Below are positions 43,018 to 54,085 of a DNA stretch of 64,000 nucleotides, one piece after another. The notes beneath the pieces were generated by a model. That model was not told the origin of the DNA, did not search any database, and saw nothing but the letters and a program-made list of their open reading frames with translations. Numbering within the stretch: position 1 is the stretch's first letter; each line of letters begins with the position of its first letter. The DNA is from Vanrija pseudolonga (Eukaryota; Basidiomycota; Tremellomycetes; Trichosporonales; Trichosporonaceae). A program made the position numbers and the translations under genes. Location of the stretch: contig NC_085849.1 of assembly GCF_020906515.1 (NCBI RefSeq), positions 124,001 to 188,000 on the forward strand, read 5' to 3'.

Positions 43018-44445
43018 GGTGACTGTGTTGGTTGAGTGTAGTGAGGTGTGTGAACCGAGGTGATAGAGATGTCGTCGATGGTGGTGGTGATCTTGCGAGT
43101 TGCGCGAAGAGTCGAGATGTGAGGGGCTGTGGTAGAGCAGTGCTCAAAGCAGTGTGTGTGTTGCAGTGAGAGGGCGGCGGCGGCGAGAAGCCTGGGAGGA
43201 GGGTCCTTTGGGCCAACAGTGTGTACAGGTGTGTGACGCCTGCTACTCGCGCTTCTCTCTCTCTCTCTCTCTGGCTGTCTTGGGGGGGGGAGGGGGATCT
43301 CTGGATCGACAAGCGCTGTTTCGCAGTGCCCGTCAGAAAGAAGAAGCAGAAGAGATGAACAAGGACAAGTGCTTGTCGCTCAACGGGGGGTCGGTCGACA
43401 ATGGCAAGTGCACTGCGAGTTCAGAATAGAAAGTGAGGGTGAGAGAGTGTGAGAGTGAGAGGGAAACACAAAAGGGGGGACAATGGAGGTGAACAATAAA
43501 GCCACTGACGACGAGGGGGGATAAGGCGGCGGCGACAAGGACCAGTGTTCGGGCGACGACTAGTAAACCATATTCAGTAGACGTAGTGGCCTCTCTTGGC
43601 ACTAACACGACAACCACGGCACAGACGGGGAGGTGGGCAGCGGAGGCGAGGTTCACAGAGGCCTTGTTTTGCATGGCTGGGTGCACGGGGTGAGAGGACG
43701 AGCGAGTGACATGGTGACAGTTGCCCAAGTCGACCAGACCAGCTCGACAGCCGCAGTTGGGCGCCGCGCGCCACGGCACGCGGTCCAAGCTCAGCGGCCG
43801 CCTCGACGCCTCGCCGCGCTTCAGAGGCCGGGAGGCCGCCTCGTCGCCTCACTGTCCGCGCATCTCGCTCAGGCCACGACCACGACGACGACGACAAGTC
43901 GAAAACAATAGCGGGGTTGCGGTGCCGTCCGGGGGCGATGAGAGATCCATTCAGCCATGCCGCTGAAATTGCGAGAGGGAGCGAGTGAGCGCAGCACAGG
44001 CGGTTGCACCGGTCGTTGTCAAGCAAAGTAAAGGCCGCATGTGGTGCATAGCGCGGTGGGCCGTCCGTGGCGCGGTGGGCTGGTTCTCCACACCGTGGGA
44101 AGTCGGGTTTCAGCGGCGCCGCGGTAACAGCAACACGGCGACATGCATGATCATGCATGCTGGAGCAGTCCGTTAGCGGGTGGGAAGTGGGCCGTCGTGC
44201 AGTGCGACGCAGTGCGCGCGGTCCGCGACCGGGCCGTCAAGTGTCGTATAGCCTCCCCTCCCGGTTCCGCGACTTGCGGGCGGTGGAGGCCGCGGCGCGC
44301 GGTGCCTGTGCAGCGTTCCAGCGTGGTTACCACCAAGCATAAAACTTTAGCCCCAGCGCCAACGGTAGTAGTGACGGCGGCGGCGCCGGTGGGCGACGGT
44401 CTCGACGATCGACGGCCCGCAGAATCCGGGCCTAGCTACTGCTCG
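43018..44445. other. Intergenic with microsatellites
   Basis: About 1.4 kb between the 40960 gene and the second LOR gene. A (CT)n run lies at about 43255-43271, a G8 run near 43283-43291, and GAGAGTGTGAGAGTGAGAG near 43440-43460. No gene seen. Confidence 0.55.
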
Positions 44446-45407
44446 CTACTTGGCCTTGGTTTGCTCGCGGAGGAGGCGCCCGAGGGCGATACAGGTGGCA
44501 ACGGTGAATGCGACGTCGACGCCTTGCGCCACCCAGATAAAGTACTGCCGTCAGCGGTGACCGCCGTGCCCCCCGTGGGAACTCACAGTCTTCTTCTGGT
44601 CGCTCTCTTCTGATGTCGAGAGCACTTCCCGTCGAACACGGGCGACAGTGTACGTGTTGTTGAGTACAATGTCGGCAGTGTTGTTGACGAGTTGGCCCTG
44701 CAGACGGAGGGTGGCGGGCTGGTGAGTCGCGAAACCGGTGTAATGGACGCCGAGGGCGTGAGTGCCTGCACGAGGTGGGTCAGCGAGGAAGCAAGGGCCC
44801 AGTGAGCACGCACCAGAGTCCATGTGCACGTCGAGCACAATGGCTCCGCTGGAGTCGAGGCCGACAACCCCCGTCGTCTTGCCTGTGAATGACAGCGAGG
44901 AGCGGAGTGTGATGAGCTTTACGTGGTCTGGTCCACTTATAGCTAACCCGCCGTCAGCGACATTCCTCGCTTCCCAACCAAGCTTTACACTCACTCAGCT
45001 CCTTGTGCAGCGACAATGCCCGGCGCTCGCCCTTGAGGACGATGTCCCCATTCGTGTCGGTGACATTGTAGACGGCCTGCGCCGAGGGTGTGAGCGCAGA
45101 GCGAGGAGTCATGGCGCCGAGATCCGTCTTCCTCCGCCTTGCTCGCCTTCCTCGACCGCCTTCCCTCGGACCACCGATCACCTTCCCTCCGCCGCCGCCG
45201 GTGACATCTACCTCACAGGCGCCTTCCTCCCTCCTTCCTCCTTCCCCCTTCCTCGTCCCCGTCAACTTGACTCACCCCTCCTGTTGGCAGAGTCTCCTCG
45301 GCCACCTTGAGAAATGTCGGCTTGTCGGCCACCCAATCCGCCAGCAGTCCGACTGGCGGGTCTAATGGAACAAAGACGTCTGGGACGCGGCTCTTGAACG
45401 CTTGCAT
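44446..45407 (-). CDS. LURP-one-related (LOR/DUF567) protein 2
   Basis: 206 aa, exons 45276-45407, 44995-45076, 44814-44942, 44587-44765 and 44446-44544. It begins MQAFKSRVPDVFVPLDPPVG, then DTNGDIVLKGERRALSLHKEL, GLDSSGAIVLDVHMDSG, a strand-rich section with NNTADIVLNNTY, and the barrel-threading C-terminal helix WVAQGVDVAFTVATCIALGRLL. The second exon is 82 bases as in the LOR gene at 18.5-19.2 kb, with matching position in the fold; the rest of the sequence has diverged. It has two more introns than that paralogue. Predicted cytosolic or membrane-associated; role unsettled for the family. It sits between the two membrane-protein paralogues. Confidence 0.83.
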
Positions 45408-46174
45408 CGTCGTGGGGCTCGTGAGGGTCGTCGGCGCCGTGTCGCTGCTCGGCGCCGTTTGCTGCGTCGTGTATAAAAGGCGCTGCGAGTGGATAAGTGA
45501 GGAGGGATGCATGTTCCAACTTTGGACAGACGTGGGCCAAAACGGCCAAAACACCAGCCCAGTCACGCGAGGTGGGCGGTAAACATGGCCGACATGGTCC
45601 AATGACGTCGCCGGTCAACGGCCCTTGCCCTTCTCTCCTCGACGTCATGCACCTTCCCTCCTCCTTATCGACATTGAACAGCGTCTCTTGCATCAATCAC
45701 GACGGCGACAACACCAACAACGACGACGACGATGCCACAAACGGCCAGGCTCCGCATAGCAGTAATACATGTGTGTAGATACATGGCTTGTTTGTGTTTG
45801 TGTGTGCTGCTGCGGGAATCACTGCGCGTCACGCACATGCGCACCGACGCTGCGCCTCGTGCAAAGTCGTTCGCCGCCGCCGCCTCCGCCTCCGACACTA
45901 TTCCTGGTAGTGTGTTGCACTTTCTTTGCCCGTCAAGCGGTGCTGCGACGAGCGACTTTCTAGTCACTATCTCTCACTCTCTCTCTTACACTCTCTCTCA
46001 CTCTCGACCTTGCTCTTACATCGAGCTGGGCCCAGCGGGCCACAAAAGGGCTGCTGACTAGACACGCAGCAGCAGCAGCAGCGCACACAGACCCCACCCA
46101 CGACACTCACCCCCCCCCCCTCGTGTCACCTCGTTGTCCTTCCTCCCATCATCACAAACAACAAGACCGACACG
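45408..46174. promoter_or_regulatory. Divergent promoter region between LOR 2 and the 46175 gene
   Basis: Contains GTATAAAAGG on the plus strand near 45472, an AAC/GAC triplet run near 45710-45730, CTCTCTCAC-type repeats at 45970-46005 and (CAG)n at 46065-46080. No gene seen. Confidence 0.45.
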
Positions 46175-48354
46175 ATGCGCCGCCCACCACCGCCCTCGCC
46201 CTTCCTATTCACCCTCACCCTCGCCCTCCTCTTCCTCCTCGTCCTCCCCTTACAGGCGCTGGCCCAGCTGTCCACGACAAACTTTACAATCTCGGACGCC
46301 TCGCCCATGCTCCAATGGGATCCGCCCGTCCTCTCAGTCGCGCAGGCCCAAACCGTGGTCTGGAACCCCTTCCCCCCGCCCCAATGCATGAGCCAGTTTG
46401 GCTGTCACAACTCGAGCACCCCGGGATCGAGCGTCAGCCTCACCTTCACCGGCACTGGCGTGTGGTTCCGCGTCTCGGGCCCTGGCCAGATTACGATCCA
46501 GGTCGAGTCTCACACGCGGACCGTCACTGTGCCGGGTGGCGATAGCACGTTTGGCATCTGGGACCTCGGATACCAGGGGCACACGGCCAAGCTGAGCGTC
46601 GTCTCGGGCACCATCTCCGTCGTCCAAGCCATTATCGAGACAGCCGTGGGTGGACCCGGGTGAGTGCGGCCAACGGGCCATGCTTCCTTCTCGCCCCGCT
46701 CGCCCGCTCACACGCACACCCGCAGAGCCTCGTCCCTCTTGTCGCAGTCGAAAGCGGTCAATGAAGACGGAACTTTCAATACGGCCTTTAAGCTCACGCT
46801 CGCCCCCGATAAGGCCTGGTTCCCCAACACGCCGTGGCCTTGCGCGCCCAACACCAACTGTACAACGTTTTGCTCGACGGGCGCTGCGGGCGGTGCCTGC
46901 ACCCACTCTGGTGCGGTACTGTCAACAAACACGTCTGGGGCGACACTCCAGTTCACATCTCCGAAGAACACATCGCTCATCAGCATCATTGGCAGCGCTG
47001 GCAGCCTTATCGGGCAGTTTAACGTGCAGGTCTCCCCACCGCCGTTCTTTGGCCCAAACCAGTGGGACAACCTCAACCCATGGAGCATCACCTTTGGTGT
47101 CATGGTCGACAATGTCCTCTGGTTTGTTGACGTTGACCCGACAGTCGAGTACACTGTCGACGTGACGTTTGTCGGCGGGTTAGCCGGCCAGCACTGGGAC
47201 TTTTGGGGAGCCCAGTTCCTACTCAGCTCTGGGTGAGCCAGCGGCCGAGGCTTCAGGTGAGACCCGTAACAGTGCTTACTCCTCCGTTACAGTGGAACAG
47301 GTGCACTGCCCACAAACACGATCATCACGTCGTCTACGTCGAGTGCGTCAACACGTGGCACAAGCGGTTCTGATACAGCGACAGCGGGTAGCCCCGGAGA
47401 CCCGAACAACACTGCGACGTCGTCCGGCGGGAAGAGTGGGAACAGTGTCCCAGTTGCGGCAGTGGCAGGTGGTGTGGTAAGTGACCTTGGGTGAGGCCAT
47501 GGCTGATACACCCCAGGCCGGCGGTGTCGTCGTCATCATCATCCTAGTCATTCTCATCTTGCGTGTGAGGAAGCGCGAGAAGGCCGCCCGTACTCTGCTC
47601 GCGCACTTCACCGTCGACAACTCGCCTCCAGAGCCGTCTCCTCGCGAGGATGGTCCCGGTGGGTCGCATGGGGTGTGGCCGTGCTGACCTACCAGAACCC
47701 ATGATGCAGGTCCGCCGGAACAACTCGTCTGGCATCGACCTGCTCTCAAACCACGGCCGCAACCGCAGCTCGGTCGACACGCTGGCCCTGTCGCCCAACC
47801 TCGCACCACTTACCATCAACGCGAGTGGCACCGACGCGGTCATCACCCCGCTCGTCCTGTCCGGTGTGCGCACCGGCACCGACCTCCCCATCAAGCGCAA
47901 CCGCTCGTCCAAGGCCGATATGGCCAACCTCCGCTGGTCGGCAGGCACGTCAATGACCTTTGAGTCGGAAGACGCGGGCGGCGCTGGACGTCCGCCTTCG
48001 GAGAGGGGGGCTGCTGCGTCGCCCCGTTCGAGCATGGTCGAGTCGACGTCGATGCCCCCGACCGTTACCGGCCCAAGGCAGAGCGTCCAGGTTGTTCAGC
48101 AGGACGAGAGCAAGCAGCCGAGACACCAGACGGCGCGGGTGGTGGACCCAGACGAGTACGAGCAGGAGCAGGACGCTGGACCTGTCGGTGGACGCCGTGC
48201 CGTGCCACCACGATACGACCCGTCGTGGGCTTCGGACCTCGAGTACGGCGGTCTTGCCATGTCGCCGCTGCGCACGGCCGCCGACCCGAGCAACGGCCCA
48301 CTCCGCGCGCACAACCCAGACGAATCCTCAACCGGGCCAGCGTCGTCGGCCTAA
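46175..48354 (+). CDS. Single-pass membrane protein with secreted ectodomain, paralogue 2
   Basis: 658 aa, exons 46175-46659, 46726-47232, 47293-47476, 47517-47658 and 47696-48354. Signal peptide with a long hydrophobic core (FTLTLALLFLLVLPLQALA), then SLTFTGTGVWFRVSGPG matching the 40960 gene, a second domain with VMVDNVLWFVDVDPTVEYTVDVTFVGG, a Ser/Thr-rich stalk, a membrane helix beginning VPVAAVAGGV and continuing AGGVVVIIILVILILRVRKR, and a disordered Ser/Arg/Pro-rich tail. Introns after the first domain, the second domain and inside the membrane helix match those of the paralogue. Likely cell-surface sensor or wall-linked protein; that role is inference from layout. Confidence 0.87.
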
Positions 48355-49232
48355 GCGACGAGAAGCAGGGAGGGCGGCGGCGACAACACAGCAGGCTGGT
48401 GAACACCACCGAGCCCACCCAGACCCAACATGGCGATACCCAAAACACGGCACGAACAAGAACACCGAGACAATGGACACTTTCCGGTTCGACCACAACA
48501 AGAGACAACACGTGTGACGATTGCATAGCACATTGTAGATAGCGCTGTAGAATAGGATGTGACGTGTGTTGTGTCGGGGGTGGGGTGGCCGTCCCCTCGT
48601 CGTGGTGCTCGTCGTCCTTGGGCACCTCGGCCGGCGTGAGGGATGCAGTCGGCCGGCGCGGACTATCAGACTTGTCTGGGTGGGGTGGGGGTGAGTGGGG
48701 TGAGTGGGGGCAGGCCACAGGCTGGGCGGTGAATCGGTCCCGATGACCATGCTGATATCGAGTCACCTTCATCTCGCTTGTCCGTCGAGGTCATGTGCCA
48801 CTGCATTGTCAGTGGACGGCTCGGCGGTCGGCCAAGTGGGTGCGAGATGAGATGGGAGACGCAGCACGCGAAATGGGAAAGAGGAGGTGTGAGCAACAAG
48901 AAATGGGAAAGAGTAGAAGAGCGCGACTAGAAATGGGAAAGAATGGCGGCGTGAAATGGGAAAGAGTGGGGGAAATGGGAAATCGCGGCGGCGGCAGGGT
49001 GGCTCGTATCGACGCGCGGGAGGGGCGGAGTCGCGTCGCCGCTTGCAATCGCAGCAGACGTGCAGCCCACTCAGCTCCGAGAGGGGATAGTCGCATCGCG
49101 GAGCACGGGATTGACAATCAGCAGACAGCGAGCTTAGCGGCCGAGTCGCGCGGTTACATCTCGGATGACGCCGAGGCTCGTTGCCGCGATACCGCCGGTG
49201 CGTGCCATCACGTCATGTCCCCCCACTGGGGG
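48355..49232. other. Intergenic upstream of RidA gene, with minisatellite
   Basis: About 0.9 kb. Holds the AAATGGGAAA repeat and GTGGGGTGGGGGTGAG-type G-rich sequence near 48680-48710. No gene seen. Confidence 0.5.
48871..48982 (+). repeat. Five copies of AAATGGGAAA
   Basis: Exact decamers at 48871, 48901, 48931, 48954 and 48973, the first three spaced 30 bases apart, usually followed by GAG or GAA. A decayed 30-base minisatellite or clustered regulatory sites about 330 bases upstream of the RidA start. Confidence 0.75.
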
Positions 49233-49240
49233 TATATAAG
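49233..49240 (+). promoter_or_regulatory. TATA box of the RidA gene
   Basis: TATATAAG, 69 bases before ATG 49309. Confidence 0.6.
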
Positions 49241-49308
49241 CGCTCGCTTGCACCCCATCCATCCTCATCCTCCCCATCAACTAACCAGCCCATCTGACAC
49301 ACCACACA

Positions 49309-49917
49309 ATGCCCGCCAACGCCAACAAGCAGATCATCACCGCCGCCGGCTCGGCGCCCATCTTCTCCGCCGCCATCCGCTCCGGCGACAAGGTCTACCT
49401 CGCCGGCCTCATCGGCACGGGCGCCGACGGCGCCTTGGTTGCGGGCGGCGTGCAGGCCGAGACGGTGCAGGCGCTCAAGAATGCCACTGAGCGGTTGGCG
49501 CACGCTGGCCTCGACCTTTCGGACGGTACGTGCTCTGGCTGGCGGGTGGCTTGGCGGCCGTGTCGTCGGCGTCCGTCGGCGTAGGCCACCCACCGCTCGC
49601 TCACCCGCCTCCCTCGCTTGCTCCGCTCAGCGAGCTCGCTAACCCTCGCTGCAGTCATCTCCGTCACCATCTACGTCAACGACTACGCCAACAACATTGG
49701 CCCCCTCAACGAGGTCTACCCCGCCCAGTTCCCCAAGGACGTCGGCCTCCCCGTCCGCACGGCGATTGGCGTCGCTGCGCTGCCTCTCAACGCGGCCGCC
49801 GAGTTCCAGATTGTGAGTGGGCGAGCCGTGCCGCGAAGCGGCGCGGCGAGGCGTGGCATGGCGTGTCGGCTGGCATGGTGCTAACGTTCCCTTCAGATCG
49901 CCGCCGCCCGCTCGTAA
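49309..49917 (+). CDS. RidA/YjgF/YER057c-family enamine-imine deaminase
   Basis: 131 aa, exons 49309-49525, 49655-49812 and 49897-49917. Hydrolyses reactive enamine/imine intermediates such as 2-aminoacrylate released by PLP enzymes, as a homotrimer in cytosol or mitochondria. Family marks: SGDKVYLAGLIGTG, QAETVQALKNATERLAHAGL, VTIYVNDYANNIGPLNEVY and the active-site LPVRTAIGVAALPLNAAAEFQI with the conserved Arg and Glu. The last exon has only seven codons (IAAARS and stop), and its removal would cut the final strand. No clear mitochondrial presequence. Confidence 0.94.
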
Positions 49918-50051
49918 ATGTACGAATGGAGCCGATGCATGAAGTCTAGTGTCTATGTACAGGGAGGTCGTGAGGTCGTGACGCCGAGAAGGGGAAGAAG
50001 AGAAAGGAGGCTCTATGGAGTGTGTGGTGGCGCCGCCGCCGCCGCCGCGCG

Positions 50052-51496
50052 CTACGCCGCGACGCCGACAACACCCTCGATGGAGGGCAGCGCCGCGGCC
50101 ACAGCCTTGGGCGTGGCCACGTCGGCCTCGTCCACGCCGCCCTCGGCGAGCGTCGCCTCCTCGTCCGCGACAAACTCGTCGACGGCATGCTTGATCCCCA
50201 GCCCGGTGGGCGGGACCCACGGCTTGCCGGTGGGGTCGAGGCGCTTGCCGTCTGGCGCGATGCGGCAGAAGCTAAAGGCAGTCAGCGTCGCCTCCCCTGG
50301 CCCCCCTGCGCGCGACCCACTCGCTCAGCTCCTTCCAGTACACGCCGTGCTCGTAGACAAAGTTGACGGTGCCGCCGTAGTCGCTCTCGAGCTGGTCGGG
50401 CTCGATGAGCTCGAGAATGGCGGGGTTGAAGCGGATCTACGCGGGCACGGCGTCAGCCGTGCTCGTCAGTGAGGGGCAGGCGGACGCACCTTGTCCCTTG
50501 ACACGGGGTCGATGAAGGGCGAGACGGCGGTGAAGAAGGCCGAGAAGAACCACGGGACGTTGACGAGCAGCGCGCGGCCGAGGCCTGGGGTGTTAGCTGT
50601 GTCCCACCTCGACACCCACGCTCGACATAGTGGTTCTGCAGCACATGCAGCACGTCCATCGCCATGCGCGGCGACGTGCGTTGGGAGAACGAAATCGACG
50701 CATAGTCGATCACGAGGGTGACGCTCTCCTGCCCAGCAGGCATGAGGTCGATGCAGCGCTCCCTGCGGCGGCGTCAGCTCCCCCGTTGGTTGGCGCACCG
50801 GCCCGTCTCTCACAAAAAGTACACCGTGTAGCGCAGCTGGCGCGGCGTCTCCTTGGTGTTCTGCCGCCCGGGACGCATGTACATGAGCGGGCGGCCGTTC
50901 CGGTCGAACCCGGAGATGACGCTGGGCATGTCAGCTTCGAACGACGCCGCCACCGCCCACGACGCACAGCTTGCCCGTCTCCTGCTCGACCTCAATCTCG
51001 CCCGGCTCGATCAAGTCGGGCTGGAACTCGCGCCGCCACTCGACCGTCGCCTTGATCCGCTTCTTCGCGTCCTCGACGTGCCATTTCGCCGCGCGCATGT
51101 ATCGCGCGTGCACGGCGGGATCGGCGAGGAAGCGCGCCTCCCAGGGCGCGTAGGCGTCGGACGGGGGCAGCTGCAGCGTCGAAGTATACTCGCGCAGCTG
51201 GGTGATCTGGGGGCGTGTTAGCGAGCGCGCTCAACCGTGACTCGGCGCACCTTGCCCAGCTCCTCCTCCGTGTAGTTGCGCTCGGGGATCACACTCGACG
51301 CGGGAGCGACCGCGATAATCGACGATGTTGGGGGGCCGATCGTGCGCACGCTCGCTCCGGCGTCGCTCGCCGCCGCGGTGCTCGCGGCACTCGGGGCGAT
51401 GCTTGGCGCCGCCGCGCTCGAGGCTACGCTGGGCGCTGCGCTCGACGCCGCGCTCTTGCTCGACTTCTTCGACGACCTGCTGAAGAAGGAGGACAT
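50052..51496 (-). CDS. Sec14-like CRAL-TRIO phosphatidylinositol-transfer protein
   Basis: 388 aa, seven exons: 51251-51496, 50968-51206, 50814-50921, 50620-50762, 50490-50584, 50321-50436 and 50052-50271. The N-terminal 80 residues are Ser/Ala-rich and disordered (SSKKSSKSAASSAAPS). The CRAL-TRIO N-terminal helices follow (RFLADPAVHARYMRAAKWHVEDAKK), then the lipid-binding domain: [55 protein letters not shown] (split by a 35-base intron after NHYVE), PFIDPVSRDKIRF and LESDYGGTVNF. The family moves lipids between membranes and tunes phosphoinositide signalling in the cytosol. It resembles yeast Sfh/Csr1-type members; the exact subgroup is not settled. Confidence 0.92.
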
Positions 51497-51760
51497 TGTG
51501 GTCGTGGAGTGGTGAGGTGGACAAAGTCAAAGGAGGAAGTGCGCGGACACATAAATGGTGGGTGGGTGGGCCAAACGTGCTCGTGTTGACAACTTGTCAC
51601 GCTGCTGCACGGCGCTCGCGCCCCCTCGACGCCGACAACGCCGCCGAAGCCCCCAACGCCATGCCTCTCACGCCTACTGCACCTCTTCGCACACATGCAT
51701 GTACAACAACAGTGCTCCCATCTATCCACAGCTCTATGCAAGTCCACGTCGGCCAGCCGC

Positions 51761-52909
51761 CTACGCCAGCTCCACCCGGCGCGGGGTCGACGCCCCGCTC
51801 CCAGCCAGCCCGAGGCCCACGCCGCCCTCATCAAACTCGCCGGCAGGCACGCAGCGATACACGGCAAAGGCGACCTCTGGCCTGTCGCCAGCGTACAGCC
51901 CCAGGCCCTGGACGCCGCCGCTCGCGCCCAGGTCAATGTCGCGCACGTCGTCCTCGACGACGTGCACCCAGCCCGGCCCGCCGCGCTTGCGCTGGAGGAC
52001 CGTGCCGTACCCGTTGTACTCGGTGCCGTGGCGCACGACAGCCGACGCAAGGGTCCACAGCTCGGGCTCGCTCCTGTCGAGAAGCTGGATTGTCTCGTTG
52101 AGAATCACGGGGTGGGTCGCCTTTGGGAAGTGCAGAATAACAAGCCCGCCGCGCGAGCCCTTGAGAATCGTCTGCGTCGTGTACTGCCCCTTGCACGAGC
52201 ACTTGCCCGGGGACGAGCCGGTCGTATCCGGTGACGCGGGGTAATCTGGCTTTGGCGTCGATGCAATGTTGTCGACGCCTTCGAGAGCCAGCGCGAGGTC
52301 CAGCTGTGCCTTGACACTATACTCTTCTGGCGTATCGTGCACGCTCGACGCGTCGGGGTACGGCGCGGTCGGCAGTTCGACGACGTAGCGGTTGGGAAGG
52401 GGCGCCTCGATAGGGGGACACCCGCCGCCGATACATTCGACGCGGCACAGCACCGTGATGCGCAGGAGGAATTCAAAGTGGAGAGCCGAGCCGCTGTGGT
52501 CGATCGCAGCGATGAGGCGGTCGATGATGAGGGGGATGGTGTCGAGCTCTGGCTTGTCGGTAATGATGCCATTGTCTGGGCGGGGCGGGGCGCCGAGCGT
52601 CAGCGGCGTTGACCGAGCAAAAGCCGGGCACACGACCATCAACTCACCTCGGACGAGCTGTAGCGGCCTATCGACGCCGCTCAGCACGCCAGGGATCTTG
52701 AACAGCGCATAGCCCAACGCGCTCCCGGTTGGCGTGAAGCAACTCTTAAAGTCTGGGTCGCGCACGAGGAGCCGCAGGAGCCCCACGACGTCGCTCACCA
52801 CCGCGGGGCTGGCGGGCGGGCGCTGGGCATATCTGCTGAATGCGTGGGATAGCTGCGCGGCTGTCGAGTCGTAGTTTGTCGGTACTGGCTTGGACGTGTC
52901 TGCGCCCAT
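51761..52909 (-). CDS. Degenerate ubiquitin-specific-protease-like protein, paralogue 1
   Basis: 358 aa, exons 52648-52909 and 51761-52575; the 72-base intron is a multiple of three. The layout echoes the C-terminal two thirds of a USP fold: paired cysteines (CRVECIGGGC and KCSCKGQY) as in the zinc finger, GLVILHFPK (USP L-x-x-L-R-F strand), VILNETIQL, then LWTLASAVVRHG, GWVHVVEDDV and AFAVYRCV at the place of the His box, W-x-x-F-D-D and final strand. The catalytic Cys box (N-x-G-N-T-C-Y) is not visible and GHY is replaced by NGYG, so it should be inactive as a deubiquitinase. This is my structural reading; an unrelated fold is possible. Tandem with the 53010 gene. Confidence 0.72.
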   Translation of the reverse strand: MGADTSKPVPTNYDSTAAQLSHAFSRYAQRPPASPAVVSDVVGLLRLLVRDPDFKSCFTPTGSALGYALFKIPGVLSGVDRPLQLVRGELMVVCPAFARSTPLTLGAPPRPDNGIITDKPELDTIPLIIDRLIAAIDHSGSALHFEFLLRITVLCRVECIGGGCPPIEAPLPNRYVVELPTAPYPDASSVHDTPEEYSVKAQLDLALALEGVDNIASTPKPDYPASPDTTGSSPGKCSCKGQYTTQTILKGSRGGLVILHFPKATHPVILNETIQLLDRSEPELWTLASAVVRHGTEYNGYGTVLQRKRGGPGWVHVVEDDVRDIDLGASGGVQGLGLYAGDRPEVAFAVYRCVPAGEFDEGGVGLGLAGSGASTPRRVELA

Positions 52910-53009
52910 GGCCAAAGCAGCATCGAGTTGATCGAGTTGTGGATGATGTGAAAGCAAAAAAACTACGCAGGTCGGTCGTCGGTCGCCGACGGACGCTGGG
53001 TGGAGGCTG

Positions 53010-54085
53010 CTAAAACGGGACATTGCCGTGGCTCGGCGCCGCGGCGACGGCGGCCTCCCTCGGCGGCAGGACGACCGGCGCCGGCGCATCAAGCTGCACG
53101 CAACGGAACAGGGCAATGGCTACAGCGGCAGGTGATACGCTAGCACCAGCACCAGCGCCGCCTGCACGCGCAATGGCCCCAGCAACGTCCTTGACCACCT
53201 GCGGCGCGTCCCCCTCGACCAAGTGGACCCACTCGCCGCCAATCTGCGTAACGACAGAGTGTACCCCGTCCGCATGGCGGATCACACAGCCAAGCAGGAC
53301 CCAGCGCTGGCCCTCGCCGCGGTCCACGTCGGTGACGGACAGCGCGTACGGGCTGGGCCTGATACGCAGGAGCACCAGCCCGAGCCGGCGCGCGCGGAGC
53401 ACGGTGCGCGTGTCGTGCTGGCCGCCGCACGCGCCGCGCTCCGCCCGCCCGCCGAGCTCGAGCTCCAGCAGCGCTCGCAGGCGCGTCACGCCGTCGCGCG
53501 GCGTCACTTCCAGCATGAAGCGGCGCGCCTCGGACACCTCCGGCACGGGGGCGCACACCTCGCTGCCGCACCGGCTCACGCGCGTCCCCCGAAGCATGAA
53601 CATGTCGTGGTACTGGTACTTTGAGCCGCCATAGTCCATCGCGGACAGCAGCCGGGGCCAGAGGAGCGCGAGCCCGTCGAGGTCCTTCTTGTCGGACACG
53701 ATGCCATAGTCTTCGCGTGTGGTCAGCGGCGGCGCTAGTGTATGAAAGCCGATATCGCGGCGCGGCGCTTACTCCGTAGTAGTGCCAGCGGCGTCTCGTC
53801 GCCCTTGAGTGTCGACGGCTCCCCAGCGACAAGCTGGACAAACGTCGAGCAGAACGGCGTGGGCCGGAACTCGGTCGTCCTGGCTAGTAGTCGCAATAGG
53901 CCAATCGCCTCGGCCACGTCGAGCGGGTTCGCCGGCGGCTTGAGCTGTGCTGGGGCGGCCCTTGCTGCACGCCCCGCTGCCGCCCCGCCCATCTGGTGCA
54001 CTGGCACCGGGTTGGGCGGGAGCATGAACTGCGCGCGGAGGTCGGCGTCGCTGCTGTCTCCGAGCTTGGACGTCGCTATGCCCAT
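53010..54085 (-). CDS. Degenerate ubiquitin-specific-protease-like protein, paralogue 2
   Basis: 337 aa, exons 53773-54085 and 53010-53710, the intron at the same place and phase as in paralogue 1 (before [DN]-x-GI[IV][TS]DK). Starts MGIATSKLGDSSDAD; paralogue 1 starts MGADTSKPV, so both have a Gly2 that could be myristoylated (MG-x-x-x-S/T). Shared blocks: EAIGLLRLLARTTEF, a Cys pair (RCGSEVC), GLVLLRIRPS, GCVIRHADGVHSVV, GEWVHLVEGDAP and AIALFRCV. Unlike paralogue 1 it keeps a His in GVHSVV at the GHY position, but no catalytic Cys box is visible. Its intron ends in AAG. Function unknown. Confidence 0.72.

Noticed and set aside
43255-43271. CT microsatellite as a structural element
   Set aside because: Ordinary simple-sequence repeat in an intergenic region; no sign of function.
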